Notes under the pieces: generated by a model
Told to the model about the DNA's origin: nothing
Databases searched by the model: none
Seen by the model: the letters and a program-made list of their open reading frames with translations, nothing else
Assembly: GCA_035578175.1 (NCBI GenBank)
Contig: JAQMRL010000014.1
Span: 13,592,274-13,656,273 of the forward strand
Length of the DNA stretch: 64,000 bases
Direction: 5' to 3'
DNA from: Catonia carolina
Taxonomy: Eukaryota; Arthropoda; Insecta; Hemiptera; Achilidae
In this document: in pieces, positions 31,707-43,182 of the stretch
Numbering within the stretch: position 1 is the stretch's first letter
Layout of the letters: each line of letters opens with the position of its first letter
Made by a program: the position numbers and the translations under genes

Positions 31707-31939
31707 CCAGACGCATGCGACTGCTGCAGGTGACTGGTTTACAAAGCAGTCGATGCAGCCGACGCATGCGGTGCTTGCGTCGGACGCATAAACGGAACCA
31801 TTTCTTAAGAAATCCATTTGATGAGTAATGATAGTGACGCATGCAGCGGCTGCATCCAGTAATCGCATGCGACGATCGCACAAACGACACCGCATCTTAA
31901 GAACCACGTTACGGGACAGTTGTAACTTTTTTTATTTTT

Positions 31940-32302
31940 CTTGCCATACATGAAAATATAGGAGAGAAAAGTATTGTTTAAGTATTTTTAAAAAGAGTTT
32001 TCACAGGACATCCATGTTTTTAGGTCCCTTCAACCGAAAAAAAACATGTATTTAACGATTGGTCTGTAACTATGTATCTGTATTTGTGTGTGTGAACAAA
32101 ATATATTAAGAACTAAATATTATACGTACTTAGTTGAAACTTAAACTTAAGTTCGATTCCAGAGTATCCGACACGAACATTTTCATCAAAACTGGTCAAC
32201 CGAAAGTTGAAGTTTATTCGTGCAATTTTTCACTTTTTCCATTTTCGCAAAAAAGGGTCCTACGATTTAAAAAAAAAATCACTTGATTTACTACATTTTA
32301 TA
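31940..32302 (+). repeat. H1 fragment
   Basis: The start of H1, with a diverged CTTGCCATACATG end, through ACTACATTTTATATGC. Confidence 0.65.
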
Positions 32303-32314
32303 TGCAATAAAAAG

Positions 32315-33234
32315 TCTGGCGTGAAACACACGACTTTCTCTTGCCAATACAAACAATAACCAATACAAACTAAAATTAGTAATACCTAAAACGTTAGAAA
32401 TAAACAAAAAACAAACTTCAAAAACATAACCTTATTTTAATCATAAGTGAAAGACGCAAAATAAAAATCGACCTCAGTTTGGCTTAAAAATACGGAAAAT
32501 CACTCATTCACGCTAAACTAGGGTCTGTGGAGAAAAATGCTCCGCATAATAGTTGAAGATCTTTTAATTTCTTATAAATTTTATTATACACTTTTGTTGT
32601 AAAATGTACTATACTAAAGCTGAGATCTTTAAAAATTCAATCTTTTACACGTTTTCGTGAAAAAAAACAGAAAATCGTTAATTACTTCTAAACTAAGCGT
32701 TATACAAAAAAATTGTTTGGAATATAAGTGTAGGATTTTAAATTCTCTACAACTTCTATTATATACATTTTTGCGCTAAAATTCATATAGCCTAAAAGTG
32801 GCAATCTTAAAATAACAATTTTTTTACGAGAAAACAACCTTCTCAAGAATTTCAGCAGAAATGGCGCCTACCTTATCTTGCAGAGAACAAAAAATGTAGT
32901 AAATGAGACGATTTTAATAAAAAATCGTAGAAGCTGTTTTTTAAAAATAGTTAAAAAGTGAAAAATTATACCGAACAAACTACTACTTCCGGTTGACCGA
33001 TTTTGATGAAAATATTCGTGTCGGGTTCTTTAGTAGTATCCAACTTAAGTTTCAAGTTCGTACGATGTTCCGTTCTTGAGTTATTCTGTTCAAACACACA
33101 CAGACCAATCACTTAAAACATGTTGTTTGGGTCAAGGGGGTCTGAAAACGTGCAGATCCGGTGAAAACTCGACTTCTAAAAATCGACTTGAAAACAATAC
33201 TTTCCATCCTATATTATAAATAGGCAAGAGAAAC
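32315..33234 (-). mobile_element. H1 element, near full length
   Basis: From TCTGGCGTGAAACACACG to AAATAGGCAAGAGAAACT, with a minimal CA tract (ACACACAC). Confidence 0.8.
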
Positions 33235-33266
33235 TAAAAATGGTTTTCATTTTATATTGTTTACAT

Positions 33267-33658
33267 TTGCCCATAACAGTCAAGTGGAGTGTGAAATATT
33301 TACACTAGATCTGCTCGTTCCAGGGCTAAAATAAATAATTATGTTTCTTATCACATAGTCTGCCAGTTAAATGACTGAATCATTAAGAACAGAAGAGGTA
33401 GAGGTGTAAAAGTCACTAATCAGAGTTATCTACTCCAAAAGTAATGAATTTCATTATACAGCCAGACTCTGTGGTTAATGAAGTGAAGGTGTTATTAGCA
33501 GAGTGGAAGATATGTGCTTTTCAGAGGTGTCGGCATGCTGTTAAGCGTACTTTTCCACTCAATGAGGAAGGCAATGGTAAACCAACTCACTCCTCGTTTT
33601 ATTTAGTAAAGCCTCTAGAGGTTTAAACCAGCCTTTCGGGTGATGACCTAAACAACAC
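33267..33658 (+). repeat. R400 retroposon, full length
   Basis: A perfect 11-bp duplication ATTGTTTACAT lies at 33256-33266 and 33659-33669. 392 bp. Confidence 0.88.
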
Positions 33659-33689
33659 ATTGTTTACATATTATTAAACTTTGATTGAT

Positions 33690-33742
33690 ATTTGCATTGT
33701 CAAAAGAAAGTCGTGTAAGTGTTTCACAACATATTTTAAGGA
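33690..33742 (+). repeat. H1 3'-end fragment
   Basis: ATTTGCATTGTCAAAAGAAA and the terminal hairpin region. Confidence 0.55.
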
Positions 33743-33783
33743 TGAATCATGTACTACCAATCTATGTGACATATAAACAGCTG

Positions 33784-33784
<1 letters not shown>

Positions 33785-33873
<89 letters not shown>
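33785..33873 (+). repeat. (TG)44 microsatellite
   Basis: An uninterrupted TG run of 44 units, then TATGTGTGTGCGCGTG. Unlike the other TG tracts here, it is not in H1 context. Confidence 0.95.
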
Positions 33874-33880
<7 letters not shown>

Positions 33881-34261
33881 TGCGCGTGTTTGTTGAAGCA
33901 AACATGCATGAATAGTTTGGCGCCAGTCTTGGTCCATTAATGTCAAACCCTCTTTTCAGTGCATTTCACCAGGTAACAAGAACGCGAAAGGCAAAGAGGA
34001 ATGCCAACAATACCCTCTAGTACGTACGATACACCATTAAATGTCCAAAGAACTACTTTACTTATTGCAGACATTTTCCACCATACAATTGTCACTGACG
34101 TCCTTCCATTTCATTTCTCCTGTCATTAACTCACCTATTCAGCTTTCCATAAATACACAATTTATTTCATTCGGTTCAATTTAAATGAAAACCTTCAGGC
34201 CAAATCAATCAATCGTTTAAAATATCAATCTTAAATAAATATGCAGTTTCAAAAATAAAAA

Positions 34262-34467
34262 CCTGGTGTGAAACACTCGCATAACTTTCTCTTGCCAATG
34301 CAAATAATTAACAATTAGCCTAATATTAGAAATAAACAAAAAACTAACCTCAGTAAACATAACCTTGTTTAAATCATGAGTGAAAGACGCAAAATGATAA
34401 TCTACCTCAGTTTGGTTTAAAAATACGGAAAATCACACCTTCACGATAAACTAGGCTCTGTAGAATT
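34262..34467 (-). repeat. H1 fragment
   Basis: From CCTGGTGTGAAACACTCGC to AACTAGGCTCTGTAGA. The same inverted copy may resume at 35100. Confidence 0.7.
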
Positions 34468-35053
34468 ATAACTTTTTGTAAGACCGAAAGTTAATAAATC
34501 CTTTTTTGCTAAAATTTTGTTTTTTAGGTCTGAAGTGTTTTAATCTGTTGCTTATTGAAATTAAAAATAGCTTAAACATGTTAATATTTTCAAGAAAGAT
34601 TAAAGATTGACTCAATGACATAACTGATGTTGATTCACTTGTAAGAATTGTTGGTTAGTGTTGGTGTTTCACCGTTGCTGACTTGCAGTGCTTGCTATTC
34701 AGTCTTTGTAGGAATTTACTGATCTTGGTAAACAATATAACAATAATAACTGATTTTAGTGTTAGTCATGTACAGGTGAATATCTGCTCTGAAGACTGAC
34801 GGCTTGGTTAATATTGTTGTTAACAAATATAGTTAACATGCGCTGTAGCTGCCGTTACAATTTGAATTGTCATTTGTAGTGGATGACGACATTTGATTTG
34901 TAATTCATTTTTATAATTCATTTGATTTGTAATTCATTTGTAAACTTGTTTTTATGTATTTTGTTTTTTTTATATATATAACCACCGTTTACTTGAGTTG
35001 GTGGTTATTTATTCCTAGTAGATAAGATATAATTTTGCATTTGTATAAAGTGG

Positions 35054-35099
<46 letters not shown>
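34468..35099 (+). repeat. Unclassified insertion ending in (TTA)n
   Basis: It separates two H1 pieces. It ends in an (ATT)n run of about 13 units (35060-35098), which could be a retroposon tail. It contains a duplicated ATTTGATTTGTAATTCATTT unit near 34890-34942 and a hairpin AACCACC...GGTGGTT near 34980-35008. No coding match. Confidence 0.4.
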
Positions 35100-35101
<2 letters not shown>

Positions 35102-35510
35102 TAAGCGTTATACAAAAAATGTTTGAAATAAAAGTTATAGGGTTTAAAATTCTCTACAACTTTTATTATATAGATTTTTGCGCTAAAATGCATATTAAAG
35201 TCGCAATCTTAAAAAAATAAATTTTTACGTGAAAACAGCCTCTCCAAGAATTACAGCAGACTGACGTCTCATGTTCCGAAACATCTTGTAGAGCGTAAAA
35301 AATTTAGTAAATGAGGTGATTTTTGAAAAAATCGTAGAAGACCAGTTTTTGAGGAAATCGCAAAAAAGTGAAAAATGACGCAAATAAACTACTACTTTCG
35401 GTTGACCGATTTTGATGAAAATATTCGTGTTGGGTCCGGTAGTGGCAACTAACTTAAGTTTCAAGTTCGTACGATGTTCCGTTCTTGAGATATTCTGTTC
35501 AAACACACAA

Positions 35511-35564
<54 letters not shown>

Positions 35565-35701
35565 CAATCGCTAAAAACATGTTTTTTGGGTCCATGGGGT
35601 CTGAAAACGTGTAGATCCGTTGAAAACTCAATTTCGAAAAATCGAGATGAAAACAATAACTTACTTTCCTTCCTATATATTCTTATAGGCAAGCGAAAGT
35701 A
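35100..35701 (-). mobile_element. H1 element, second half
   Basis: From AGCGTTATACAAAAAATG to CTTATAGGCAAGCGAAAGT, with a (CA)n tract at 35515-35561. Confidence 0.75.
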
Positions 35702-36358
35702 ACAAGGAATCACGGATAACCGAAATTCGGATTAATAAAATTTAACTATGGCATTATATCCAAGGGTAAGTTAAGCGGTTTTTTTTGTAATCTCTACTGT
35801 TAGTTCAATAGGAAGAACCAGGTGTTTATTTTTCTTCTGTAAAAAGCCCACTTAACAGCCAATCGACCTTATGAATGGCAATTTCATTTGTATCGAATCG
35901 ATACATCGAAAAGTAGGTTTTAAAATCTATTCACAATCGATTCCTCCCTACAACTGATTCTTGTGTCCACAAATAACCATGCTATTGGGGTTGTGTTGTA
36001 TCCGGCTATTATAGATTATTGTATTTTGAGTTTTATTTTTTTTTGTTAAGGACTCTTGAATTAAAAGGGGGTTCATAAAAAGGAATTTTATACCTATTGA
36101 TACACAATACTGTTTCGGAATTCTCAGATTGGATACGGTTCGGTTGTTTGTAAACACTTGATGCTTATTCAAACAATTTTGAATTTATTTTTCACTTAAG
36201 TTAGGAACATCTTAATGCGGAAATACAACTTTTTTGTTTATTTAATGTCGTATCATATGCTTGGTCATTAGTGACTACGGTGGGTTAAGAAACTGTAACG
36301 GCACGAAATAATTTCCACACCCTATCTGGGAGTTGAACCCGGGACTTCCTCTTAGTAG

Positions 36359-37969
36359 CTTTGTTTACACTCGTATAATGTCGCATGCGATGTAGCATGC
36401 CATTTCACCTGTCCGTACTCGTTTGAAGGTTTATCTCAAAAAATAAAAAATAATGAATATTTTTGAACACTATACTAAATTAAAGCCGGTTCTATACAGG
36501 GAAAATGAGGAAATTTCCGAGATAATGAGGAAGAGAAGAGTTGGGTTCTTTGGACATCTTAGGGGACTGCCAGAATCCAGATTTACCAGGCAGGTACTGG
36601 ATTTCTTTTTGAAAACCAAAGTCAAGTACGCCTGGTTTGAGGAGGTTCAACAGGATCTGCAGGACCTGGATATCTCAGAGACACAGATTTTGAACAGAGA
36701 AGAAGGATATAAGATCAAAAATCCAAACACGAAATTTCCAGAAGTACCTAAAAGGCAGACAAACAGACATTGGACTGTGGAGGATAGGGCGAGAGTGTCG
36801 CAGAGGATGAAGAACTACTGGGCAAATAAGAGGAATAACTAGGGATCTTCTATAAATCGATTACTTTTGCTCCAATGAGGGCCTAAAAAAAAGCCGGTTC
36901 TTTCCTGCATTGATTGGTTTGATTTAGTTTTTTTATTTTGAAACTAGTCGGAGATGCAGCAATTTACGCATAAGTAGCCTACTCAGATTTAAACCAGTTT
37001 TTCGTTAATATGGTTTTTAAACGTCCGTTACTCCGTCCAGAACTTTCATAAAAGAACGGCGTTTAAGTACTTTGAAGATCAGAGTTTTCTCTATACGAAC
37101 ATTTTAAAATAAAAGTCTGATGTTCCATTTTAAAATGCCGCCATTTTTCTTTTTAAAAAAAGTGTATTTTGGCTTCACGTAAGGATACGGAAATGATTTT
37201 TGGACTGAACCATGCATTTTTACAGCAGTATTGTGGCATGTATCGTATTTTGCATTTGTAATAAGAAATAGATATGTGGTGTTAATAGAAAATTCTAATA
37301 GCCTCTAAACTTTTTGAGAGGAAACTGAGCTCTATAGCGGTATCCGCTCCGAGTATAGTTGTTTAGAAAAACAAACTTTTGTGTTTTTCCTGCTGCAATT
37401 TATTCCGTAGTTCATTTTAAATTATTTAAATTTTAATAAAAAAAATAAACGCTTTGCTTGACATAATACCGTAGTGAAAATGCATGGTTTAGTCCAAAAA
37501 TCATTTTCCTACCTTTACGTGGAGCCAAAAAAGCACATTTTTAAAAAATGGCCGGCATATTAAAACGGAACATGATATTTAACTTTTAAAATATTCATAT
37601 AACAGAAAAACTCTGATCTTCAACGTACTTAAACGCCGATTTTTATGAAAAGCCTGGACGGAGTGACGGACGTTTAAAAACCACATTAAGGAAAACCGGC
37701 TAAAAACTGAGTAGTTTTTTGCGTTAATTGCTAGAGTATCTCCAATTAATTTCTGAATAAACCAATCTACATCAAACCAATCCAATGGAGGAAGGAACAG
37801 GCTTTAATTTAGTGTACTGTTCAAAAATATTCGTTGTTATTTTTTTTGAGATACAGCTCTTCAAACGAGTGCGAGAAGGTGGTATGCCTCTAAGCGCATG
37901 CAATGTAGCAAGCGACATCGCAACTCGAATCGCAAGTTGAAAAAGAAAGCGCACGAGAGTGGACATACC
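36359..37969. mobile_element. Foldback element with long inverted arms
   Basis: It is flanked by the 6-bp duplication TAGTAG. The arms pair from about 36410-37250 with 37480-37870; for example, GGTTTTTAAACGTCCGTTAC on the left matches GACGGACGTTTAAAAACCAC on the right. The outer ends share TGTTTACACTCG / TGTCCACTCTCG. The left arm is broken by a LINE fragment (36494-36889). No transposase is encoded, so it is a non-autonomous DNA transposon. Confidence 0.8.
36494..36889 (+). mobile_element. 5'-truncated LINE 3' end with ORF tail
   Basis: The target duplication AAAGCCGGTTCT lies at 36482-36493 and 36890-36901, perfect over 12 bp. The insert carries an open frame to a stop at 36840-36842 whose peptide (RKRRVGFFGHLRGLPESRFT, then a FLKTKVKYAWFEEVQQDL segment and a WTVEDRARVSQRMKNYWANK end) matches the C-terminal tail type of insect non-LTR retrotransposon ORF2 proteins. 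The tail, not the catalytic core, is present. It ends in a short A run, consistent with target-primed insertion and 5' truncation. Confidence 0.75.
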
Positions 37970-38011
37970 TAGTAGGCTAGCACACTAACCATTACGCCAC
38001 GAGGTGGCCGA

Positions 38012-38650
38012 AATACAGTATTAAATATTTACGTGAAAATTATACCTTATAAATTTTTCTGTATTTTAAAAGATTATTAATTTTCTTCTGAAATTCATTA
38101 AATACAGTATTTTACTTTTTTTGTCCTATAGGAAATACAGGGAAATAAAGTATTGCTTTCATGTCGATTTTTCCAAATCGACATCACGGAATTCAGAAAA
38201 AATTGAACCGTATTAGGCCTCAAGTAAAGATTTGAAACAACTTTTTAAACATTAGGTAGGTGTTTAAGATATGGCACACGGGATATGATATTTTGTAATG
38301 GTTATTTATATATAAGATATAGATGGCATGTTTAATGACGATGATGATTTTGATCAAGAAGGCTGTGGCAGTGGTGAATGATGTTATGTGTACTAATGCA
38401 AGTCATCTATTACCAATTAACCGACACTCCATAGGGGGTTTTATTCATTCTTATTTCTTATTCAAATTCAAAAGACAACTAAACTTTTTCTTACCCTTCC
38501 TCATCACCAATATCACCACCACGTTCACCATATTATTCTAACCCATTTTGTTATTCGTTTAAACACATCCTATTGTGTTACTCATTAAAATGTGTTTACA
38601 CAAAATGTACTCTACTTAAGAGATTAAATACTTTTAATCACTAAGCCTAA
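38012..38650. other. Spacer with one H1-like scrap
   Basis: About 38110-38190 resembles an H1 start (GTATTGCTTTCATGTCGATT). Otherwise nothing recognised. Confidence 0.35.
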
Positions 38651-38654
38651 CTTG

Positions 38655-38806
38655 CATATATAATAGTCAGGTGGAGTGTTAAATTATTTGCATTCGATCT
38701 GTTAGTTTCTGGGCTACAAAAAATAGTTCTGTTTCTTATTACATGGTCAGCCAATTACACGACTGAAGCATTTTAGAGCACAAGAAGTAGAGGTGTAAAA
38801 GTCACA
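38655..38806 (+). repeat. R400 copy, 3'-truncated
   Basis: The first ~150 bp of the family (CAGGTGGAGTGTTAAATTAT), cut where the foldback element at 38808 begins. Confidence 0.65.
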
Positions 38807-38807
38807 A

Positions 38808-39712
38808 CTATCGGTTTCATAATCATAGACACCCGAGTTTGAACCCTTGCATCTCCAAAACAATGAGTCGGATTTTAACATACTTTACATCAAAATTTAG
38901 CTCATTTTATTCTGCTTTGACCTATAATAGTCCTTTATGTTTAATGTTATTTTAAAATTGCCATATCGAGGTTTTGATAACAAAAAGACCCGGTTTTCTT
39001 GATACCGCAACAAATTTCACGCGTTTAGAGGCGTGTAACTCAACAATTTTCTGACCGAAAAGTTTTAAATTTTAACACAACATAGACAATTATATTCTTA
39101 CAGCATGTACAAAATTTCAAATTCGTAAGTTATTTAAAATTTGATTTATTAACAATAGTCTGAACCCTTGCTATCTCGGTAACCGCTCTATCGTTCGGCA
39201 CGGGCAAGCTATCGTTTCATTCAACATAAAAAACTTAGTAAAGATAAGTTAATACCATGAAATATAAATTAACCAATGGTGTGGTAGAATTTTTAGAATT
39301 TTTAAAAATAGACTTGTTAAAAGCGGGAGGGGGCGCTACTATCCTTGTTGCCTGAATCTGACTGTCTACTTGAATTGACAATGCAGTCTGTCAATTCAAG
39401 TAGACTGTCGGCCAGGATGTAACTAACACAAACTAGCAGCATGGATAGTAACGCCCACCCCCCGAGTTATCGAGTTACACTCCTCTAAACGCGTGAAATT
39501 TTTTGAGGTAGCAAAAAACCAGGTCTTTTTGTCTTCCAACCTCGATATGGCAATTTTTTCAAAATATTAAAAATATAGGACTATTATGGGTCAACGCAGA
39601 ATAAAATGAGCTAAATTTTAATGTAAAAAATGTTAAGATCCGACGGATAGTTTTGGACATGCAAGGGTTCAAACTCTGGTGTCTATGATTATGAAACCGA
39701 AGTTAGGTGCCA
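38808..39712. mobile_element. Foldback element, family 2, copy 1
   Basis: The left end TATCGGTTTCATAATCATAG is inverted at the right (ATGATTATGAAACCG). The arms pair over about 220 bp. The centre carries a 17-bp perfect stem (39364-39380 with 39389-39405) around an 8-nt loop. The right arm has lost a block that copy 2 retains. Confidence 0.75.
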
Positions 39713-39865
39713 CCGAGCTGTGGACACTATATAGTTTAGCGTTATATTGTGAATTTCCGTATTTAAAGTACTAAACAGGTTGATTTTCAATTAGTCGTTC
39801 AGTCATGATTAAAATTAGGTTATATATTTTAGTTTACATTGTTTACCCGTGATTAAACGTAGATT

Positions 39866-40259
39866 TGTTTTAGGTCAACAGCTGAAAGGCTGGTTTGAAC
39901 CTCCAGAGGGTTCACTAAGTAAATGAGAAGAGTGAAGTGGTTTAGTTTTGCCTTCCTCACTGAGTTGAAAGAGAATGCTTATCAGTAAGCCAGGCCCTCC
40001 GTAAAGCACAAACTTTCTACCCTGCAAATGACACCTTCACTTCATTTACCACAGGATCTGGTTGTCTAGTGAAATTCATTACTCTCAGAGGTGATAACTC
40101 TGACTAGTGTTTTTACACCCCTACCTCTTCTGTTTTTAAATAGTTCAATCATATAATCGGCTGACTATATGATAAGAAACAAAACTAATTTTTGTAGCCC
40201 TGGAACTAATAGATCGAGTGCAATTAATTTAACACTCCACCTTTCCGTTATGGGCAAAA
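39866..40259 (-). repeat. R400 retroposon, full length
   Basis: Flanked by ACGTAGATT (39857-39865) and ACGAAGATT (40260-40268), a 9-bp duplication with one mismatch. Confidence 0.75.
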
Positions 40260-40275
40260 ACGAAGATTATGTTTC

Positions 40276-40318
40276 ATTATTTCCATTGCAAGAGAACTTG
40301 GTGTGAGTGTTTTATAAA
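40276..40318 (+). repeat. H1 3'-end fragment
   Basis: CATTGCAAGAGAACTTGGTG and part of the terminal hairpin. Confidence 0.45.
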
Positions 40319-40449
40319 ATAATAAACAAATACAAAAAAACGAATGGCGTCTTCAACTATTAGTTTAAGTTTTGTTATGAACAATTACTGGTCTGTAGAA
40401 AAGTAGACCATAATGTAGACGGTATTTTAAGTTGTAAGAAACCCTTAAG

Positions 40450-40513
40450 AAATAAGGGGTGTGCCGTTATACGTTCTATTAAATGCTGTCATTCATGAAC
40501 ACACCCCTTATTT
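40450..40513. other. Perfect 14-bp stem, 36-nt loop
   Basis: AAATAAGGGGTGTG at 40450-40463 pairs with CACACCCCTTATTT at 40500-40513. Its nature is unknown. Confidence 0.5.
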
Positions 40514-40739
40514 TTCTATGGAGACATTTACTAGTGAACGTATGTATTCTTTTTAAAGAGCAGAAGAAATGTGTCGCCCATTCTAAAAGCACCCAGCCAG
40601 ACTGAACAGACAGTGACAGCCCAATAGTCTAGCCATTTTATACTGCTTTGCTACACGGTGACCAAAAATATTTTACCTTAATTTTTTCCTCGTAAAGGGC
40701 TGATTTTAGACCACGTAAGGTAACATTAGAAGTTTCTGG

Positions 40740-41030
40740 AATCTCTTTTTGCGGCCCACATTCTCAGCATTTTCACTGTAGGTTTTTCTTTCTTCTTTCC
40801 ATCCGGTGTTCTGTTTTTACTCCTCATGGAAGCCCTTAAAATCGATAATTAGTTGTCTGAATTTGGTTCGGTTCATTAAGTTTTATCAGTTTATTTCAGT
40901 TTCTCTATATCATTTTTGACATCTTCAAACCATTCAATCCGACACATTTGGTTTAATGTTTAGTGTCTTAAAAATTTGTTTTGTCAACCGCTTGTCATTC
41001 TATTAATATAGGTGACCGTAAAATTTTTGT
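40740..41030 (-). pseudogene. LINE ORF2 tail fragment
   Basis: The minus-strand translation, allowing frameshifts, gives MCRIEWFEDVKNDIEKLK and then FKGFHEE-, KQNTGWKEERKTYSENAE-like runs. This is the same type of ORF2 C-terminal tail as at 36494-36889, more decayed. A weaker relative lies at 4905-5230. Confidence 0.5.
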
Positions 41031-41037
41031 CGTATTT

Positions 41038-41990
41038 TTACTTTCTCTTGAATCTCTCTTATGAATATATAGGAAGGAAAGTATTGCTTTCATGTCGATT
41101 TATCGAAATCGAGTTTTCACCGGATCTACACGTTTTCAGACCCCCTAAACTCAAAAACATGTTTTTAGCGATTGGTCTGTGTGTGTGAATAAAATATCTC
41201 AAGAATGAAACATCGTACGAAATTGAAACGTAAAACTTAAGTTAAATACTATTAGAAGACGCAACACAAACATTTTCATCAAAATCGGTCAACCGGAAGT
41301 AATAGTGTATTCGTTTCATTTTTCACTTTTCTGCAATTTTCTCAGAAACGGCTCATATTAATTTTTTCAAAATCACCTCATTTACTAAATTTTTATGTTA
41401 ATACTCTCCAAGATCGGCTAGGCGTCATGTCTGCTGAAATTCTTGGGAAAGCTGTTTTCTCGTAAAAAACTATTTTTTAAGATTTCGGCTTTAATATCTA
41501 TCCAGTTTGATGCAAAAATGTATTAATAAACGTTGTAGAGAATTTAAAATCCTATAACTTTTATCTCAAAAGAAGGTTTTTGTATAACGCTTAGTTTAGG
41601 GGTAATTAACGATTTTCTGTTTTTTTTTCGCAAAATTGTGTAAAAAATCGATTTTTTTTAAGATTTCAGCCTTAGTTTGCATTTTACGACAGAAGTGTAT
41701 ATAATAAAATTTATAGGAAATTAAAAGAGCTAGAACTTTTAATGAAAAAAAATTTCTCTACAGAGCCTAGTTTAGCGTGAAAGAGTGATTTTCCGTATTT
41801 TTAAGCCAAACTGAGGTTGATATTCATTTTGCGTCTTTTACTCATGATTAAAATAATTAGTTTATATTATTTTGAGGTTAATTTTTTGTTTATTTCTATT
41901 GTTTTATTACTAATGTTAGGTTACATTGTTAATTATTTTCATTTGCAAGAAAAAGTTGTATGTGTGTGTGTGTGATTCACCCCAGATTTT
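41038..41990 (+). mobile_element. H1 element, full length
   Basis: From TTTACTTTCTCTTGAATCTC to TTCACCCCAGATTTTT, with a short TG tract (about 41177-41187) and the internal hairpin. Confidence 0.82.
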
Positions 41991-42001
41991 TTTTACTTCG
42001 T

Positions 42002-42052
42002 AAATTCTCTAGAGGTTCAAAATCAGCTTTTCAGCTGATGACCAGAACAAAA
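42002..42052 (+). repeat. R400 3'-end fragment
   Basis: AGAGGTTCAAAATCAGCTTT and GCTGATGACCAGAACAAAA. Confidence 0.55.
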
Positions 42053-42329
42053 AACATATTTCAACGTATTAAATATTTGAACAGTGCTTTGGTGAGATTG
42101 TTAAGATTATGAAGGCCTTGTGTATGAACTTAATATGCAAGTTACTACGAAAGTTCGAGTACAAAATTTTTTTTTAAGTCTGCAACATTACAATCTGTTC
42201 ACATGAAATAGAACAATCAGCAATTTTGATAAATGTTAGTTAACATGATTACAATTTCATTATAATTTTAATGAAATTGAAAATAGTAATAAATTAATTA
42301 GAAAAAAAAGATAATATAGCCTATGTAAC

Positions 42330-42910
42330 AATGTTCTTTAAAACCTATAACCTAAATAACAAACATTATGTCTTTTTAGTCTTGAAAACCCGGTATCACT
42401 GTTATTTAGCAGATTCAGAGCCAAGAAGTTTGAATGATGGTTGAGTCTTTCTTCATATTTACGGCAAAATTTTGTAATAGTATGTTTCACTGAGTCAATA
42501 TTAAGATCAGCATAAATATAAGTGTTTTTGATGTACCACGGAATTTGCAGGGCCCGCCGCAAGAATTTTGACTGAAAAGGTTTGAATATGTTTATGTTTG
42601 AAGTTCTGGATGTACCCCACAATTAAAGCCCATATGTCCACATGGGTTTTAAAAGGAATTTGAACAAAATAATTTTTGATTCGTTTGAAAAAGGTGAGTG
42701 ACCAATTAACCAGTGTAGGCTAATTTACGTACGGTCAGCTCAAGTTGTTTCTTTTTGGTTGTTATGTGATGTTTACATGTGAGGCGACGATCTAAATGTA
42801 GTCCCAAGTATTTTGCTGTTGTGTTGTGTGATAGTGCAATGTTGTTTAACGTTACTGGTGTGCAGTCATTTTTCCGTAGTGAGTACAGAATTAAGCAAGT
42901 AACTTTATCG
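42330..42910 (-). pseudogene. Jockey-type LINE ORF2 C-terminal fragment
   Basis: The minus-strand peptide at 42622-42338 (MWGTSRTSNINIFKPFQSKF..., ending FSRLKRHNVCYLGYRF) aligns by eye with the C-terminus of the intact ORF2 at 21663 (LWGTASNSNINIIQRFQNKV..., ending RLKRHHVLDLRDRL). Upstream, in other frames, KYLGLHLDRRLTCKHHITTK matches KYLGLHLDKRLTWKKHITMK of the intact copy. It is a related but distinct, older, 5'-truncated element with frameshifts. Confidence 0.8.
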
Positions 42911-43182
42911 TTCGCTTTGTTATACAGTAGAGACAGAAAACGATAAAAAAAGTTAAGAGTTTGTAACGATGCTATTCCAGTAGAACAAGACAGATTGATA
43001 CGTGAATTATACGAACAAATCCTACAGATGATAAGTTAGGTCTGTTTTAAATTGCTAAACATGTTTACTACAACATATTTATAAAAAAAGAACTTAGAAA
43101 ACCGTTACCACATTTTAATAAACGTACATATTAATGTTTCTATATGCTGTCCTAGAACTTCATGATCTATAACAACCTCCCT

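Larger units (their letters stand above)
30609..31897. mobile_element. Harbinger-like DNA transposon remnant with TAA duplication
   Basis: TAA lies at 30606-30608 and 31898-31900. The left end AGGTGCGGTTTCGTTTGCGC and the right end (inverted) AGATGCGGTGTCGTTTGTGC stay similar for about 48 bp, through GATCGTCGCATGC. The interior is rich in GCATGC palindromes. The single-TTA paralogue at 28165-28250 confirms the target duplication. It is internally disrupted by an H1 fragment (30666-30765) and a Tigger-like element. A three-base TWA duplication and a MADF-like ORF suit PIF/Harbinger. Confidence 0.75.
36250..38010 (-). repeat. SINE-C (tRNA-derived), split by a foldback element
   Basis: On the minus strand the head at 38010-37970 has A box TGGCGTAATGG, and the remainder at 36358-36250 has B box GGTTCAACTCC. 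The two parts share TAGTAG at the break (36353-36358 and 37970-37975). Joined, they form one tRNA-like SINE head with normal A-B spacing. Confidence 0.7.

Noticed and set aside
31590..31907. 105-codon minus-strand frame as a gene
   Set aside because: Its first two-thirds are GCATGC-rich terminal sequence of the Harbinger-like element; only the MADF-like part after an internal Met looks protein-like.
33674..33946. Open frames on both strands over the (TG)44 tract
   Set aside because: His-Thr and Cys-Val dipeptide runs are products of the microsatellite.
39364..39405. Transcription terminator or microRNA precursor
   Set aside because: The stem is the centre of a foldback transposon with a second copy at 43183, which explains it better.
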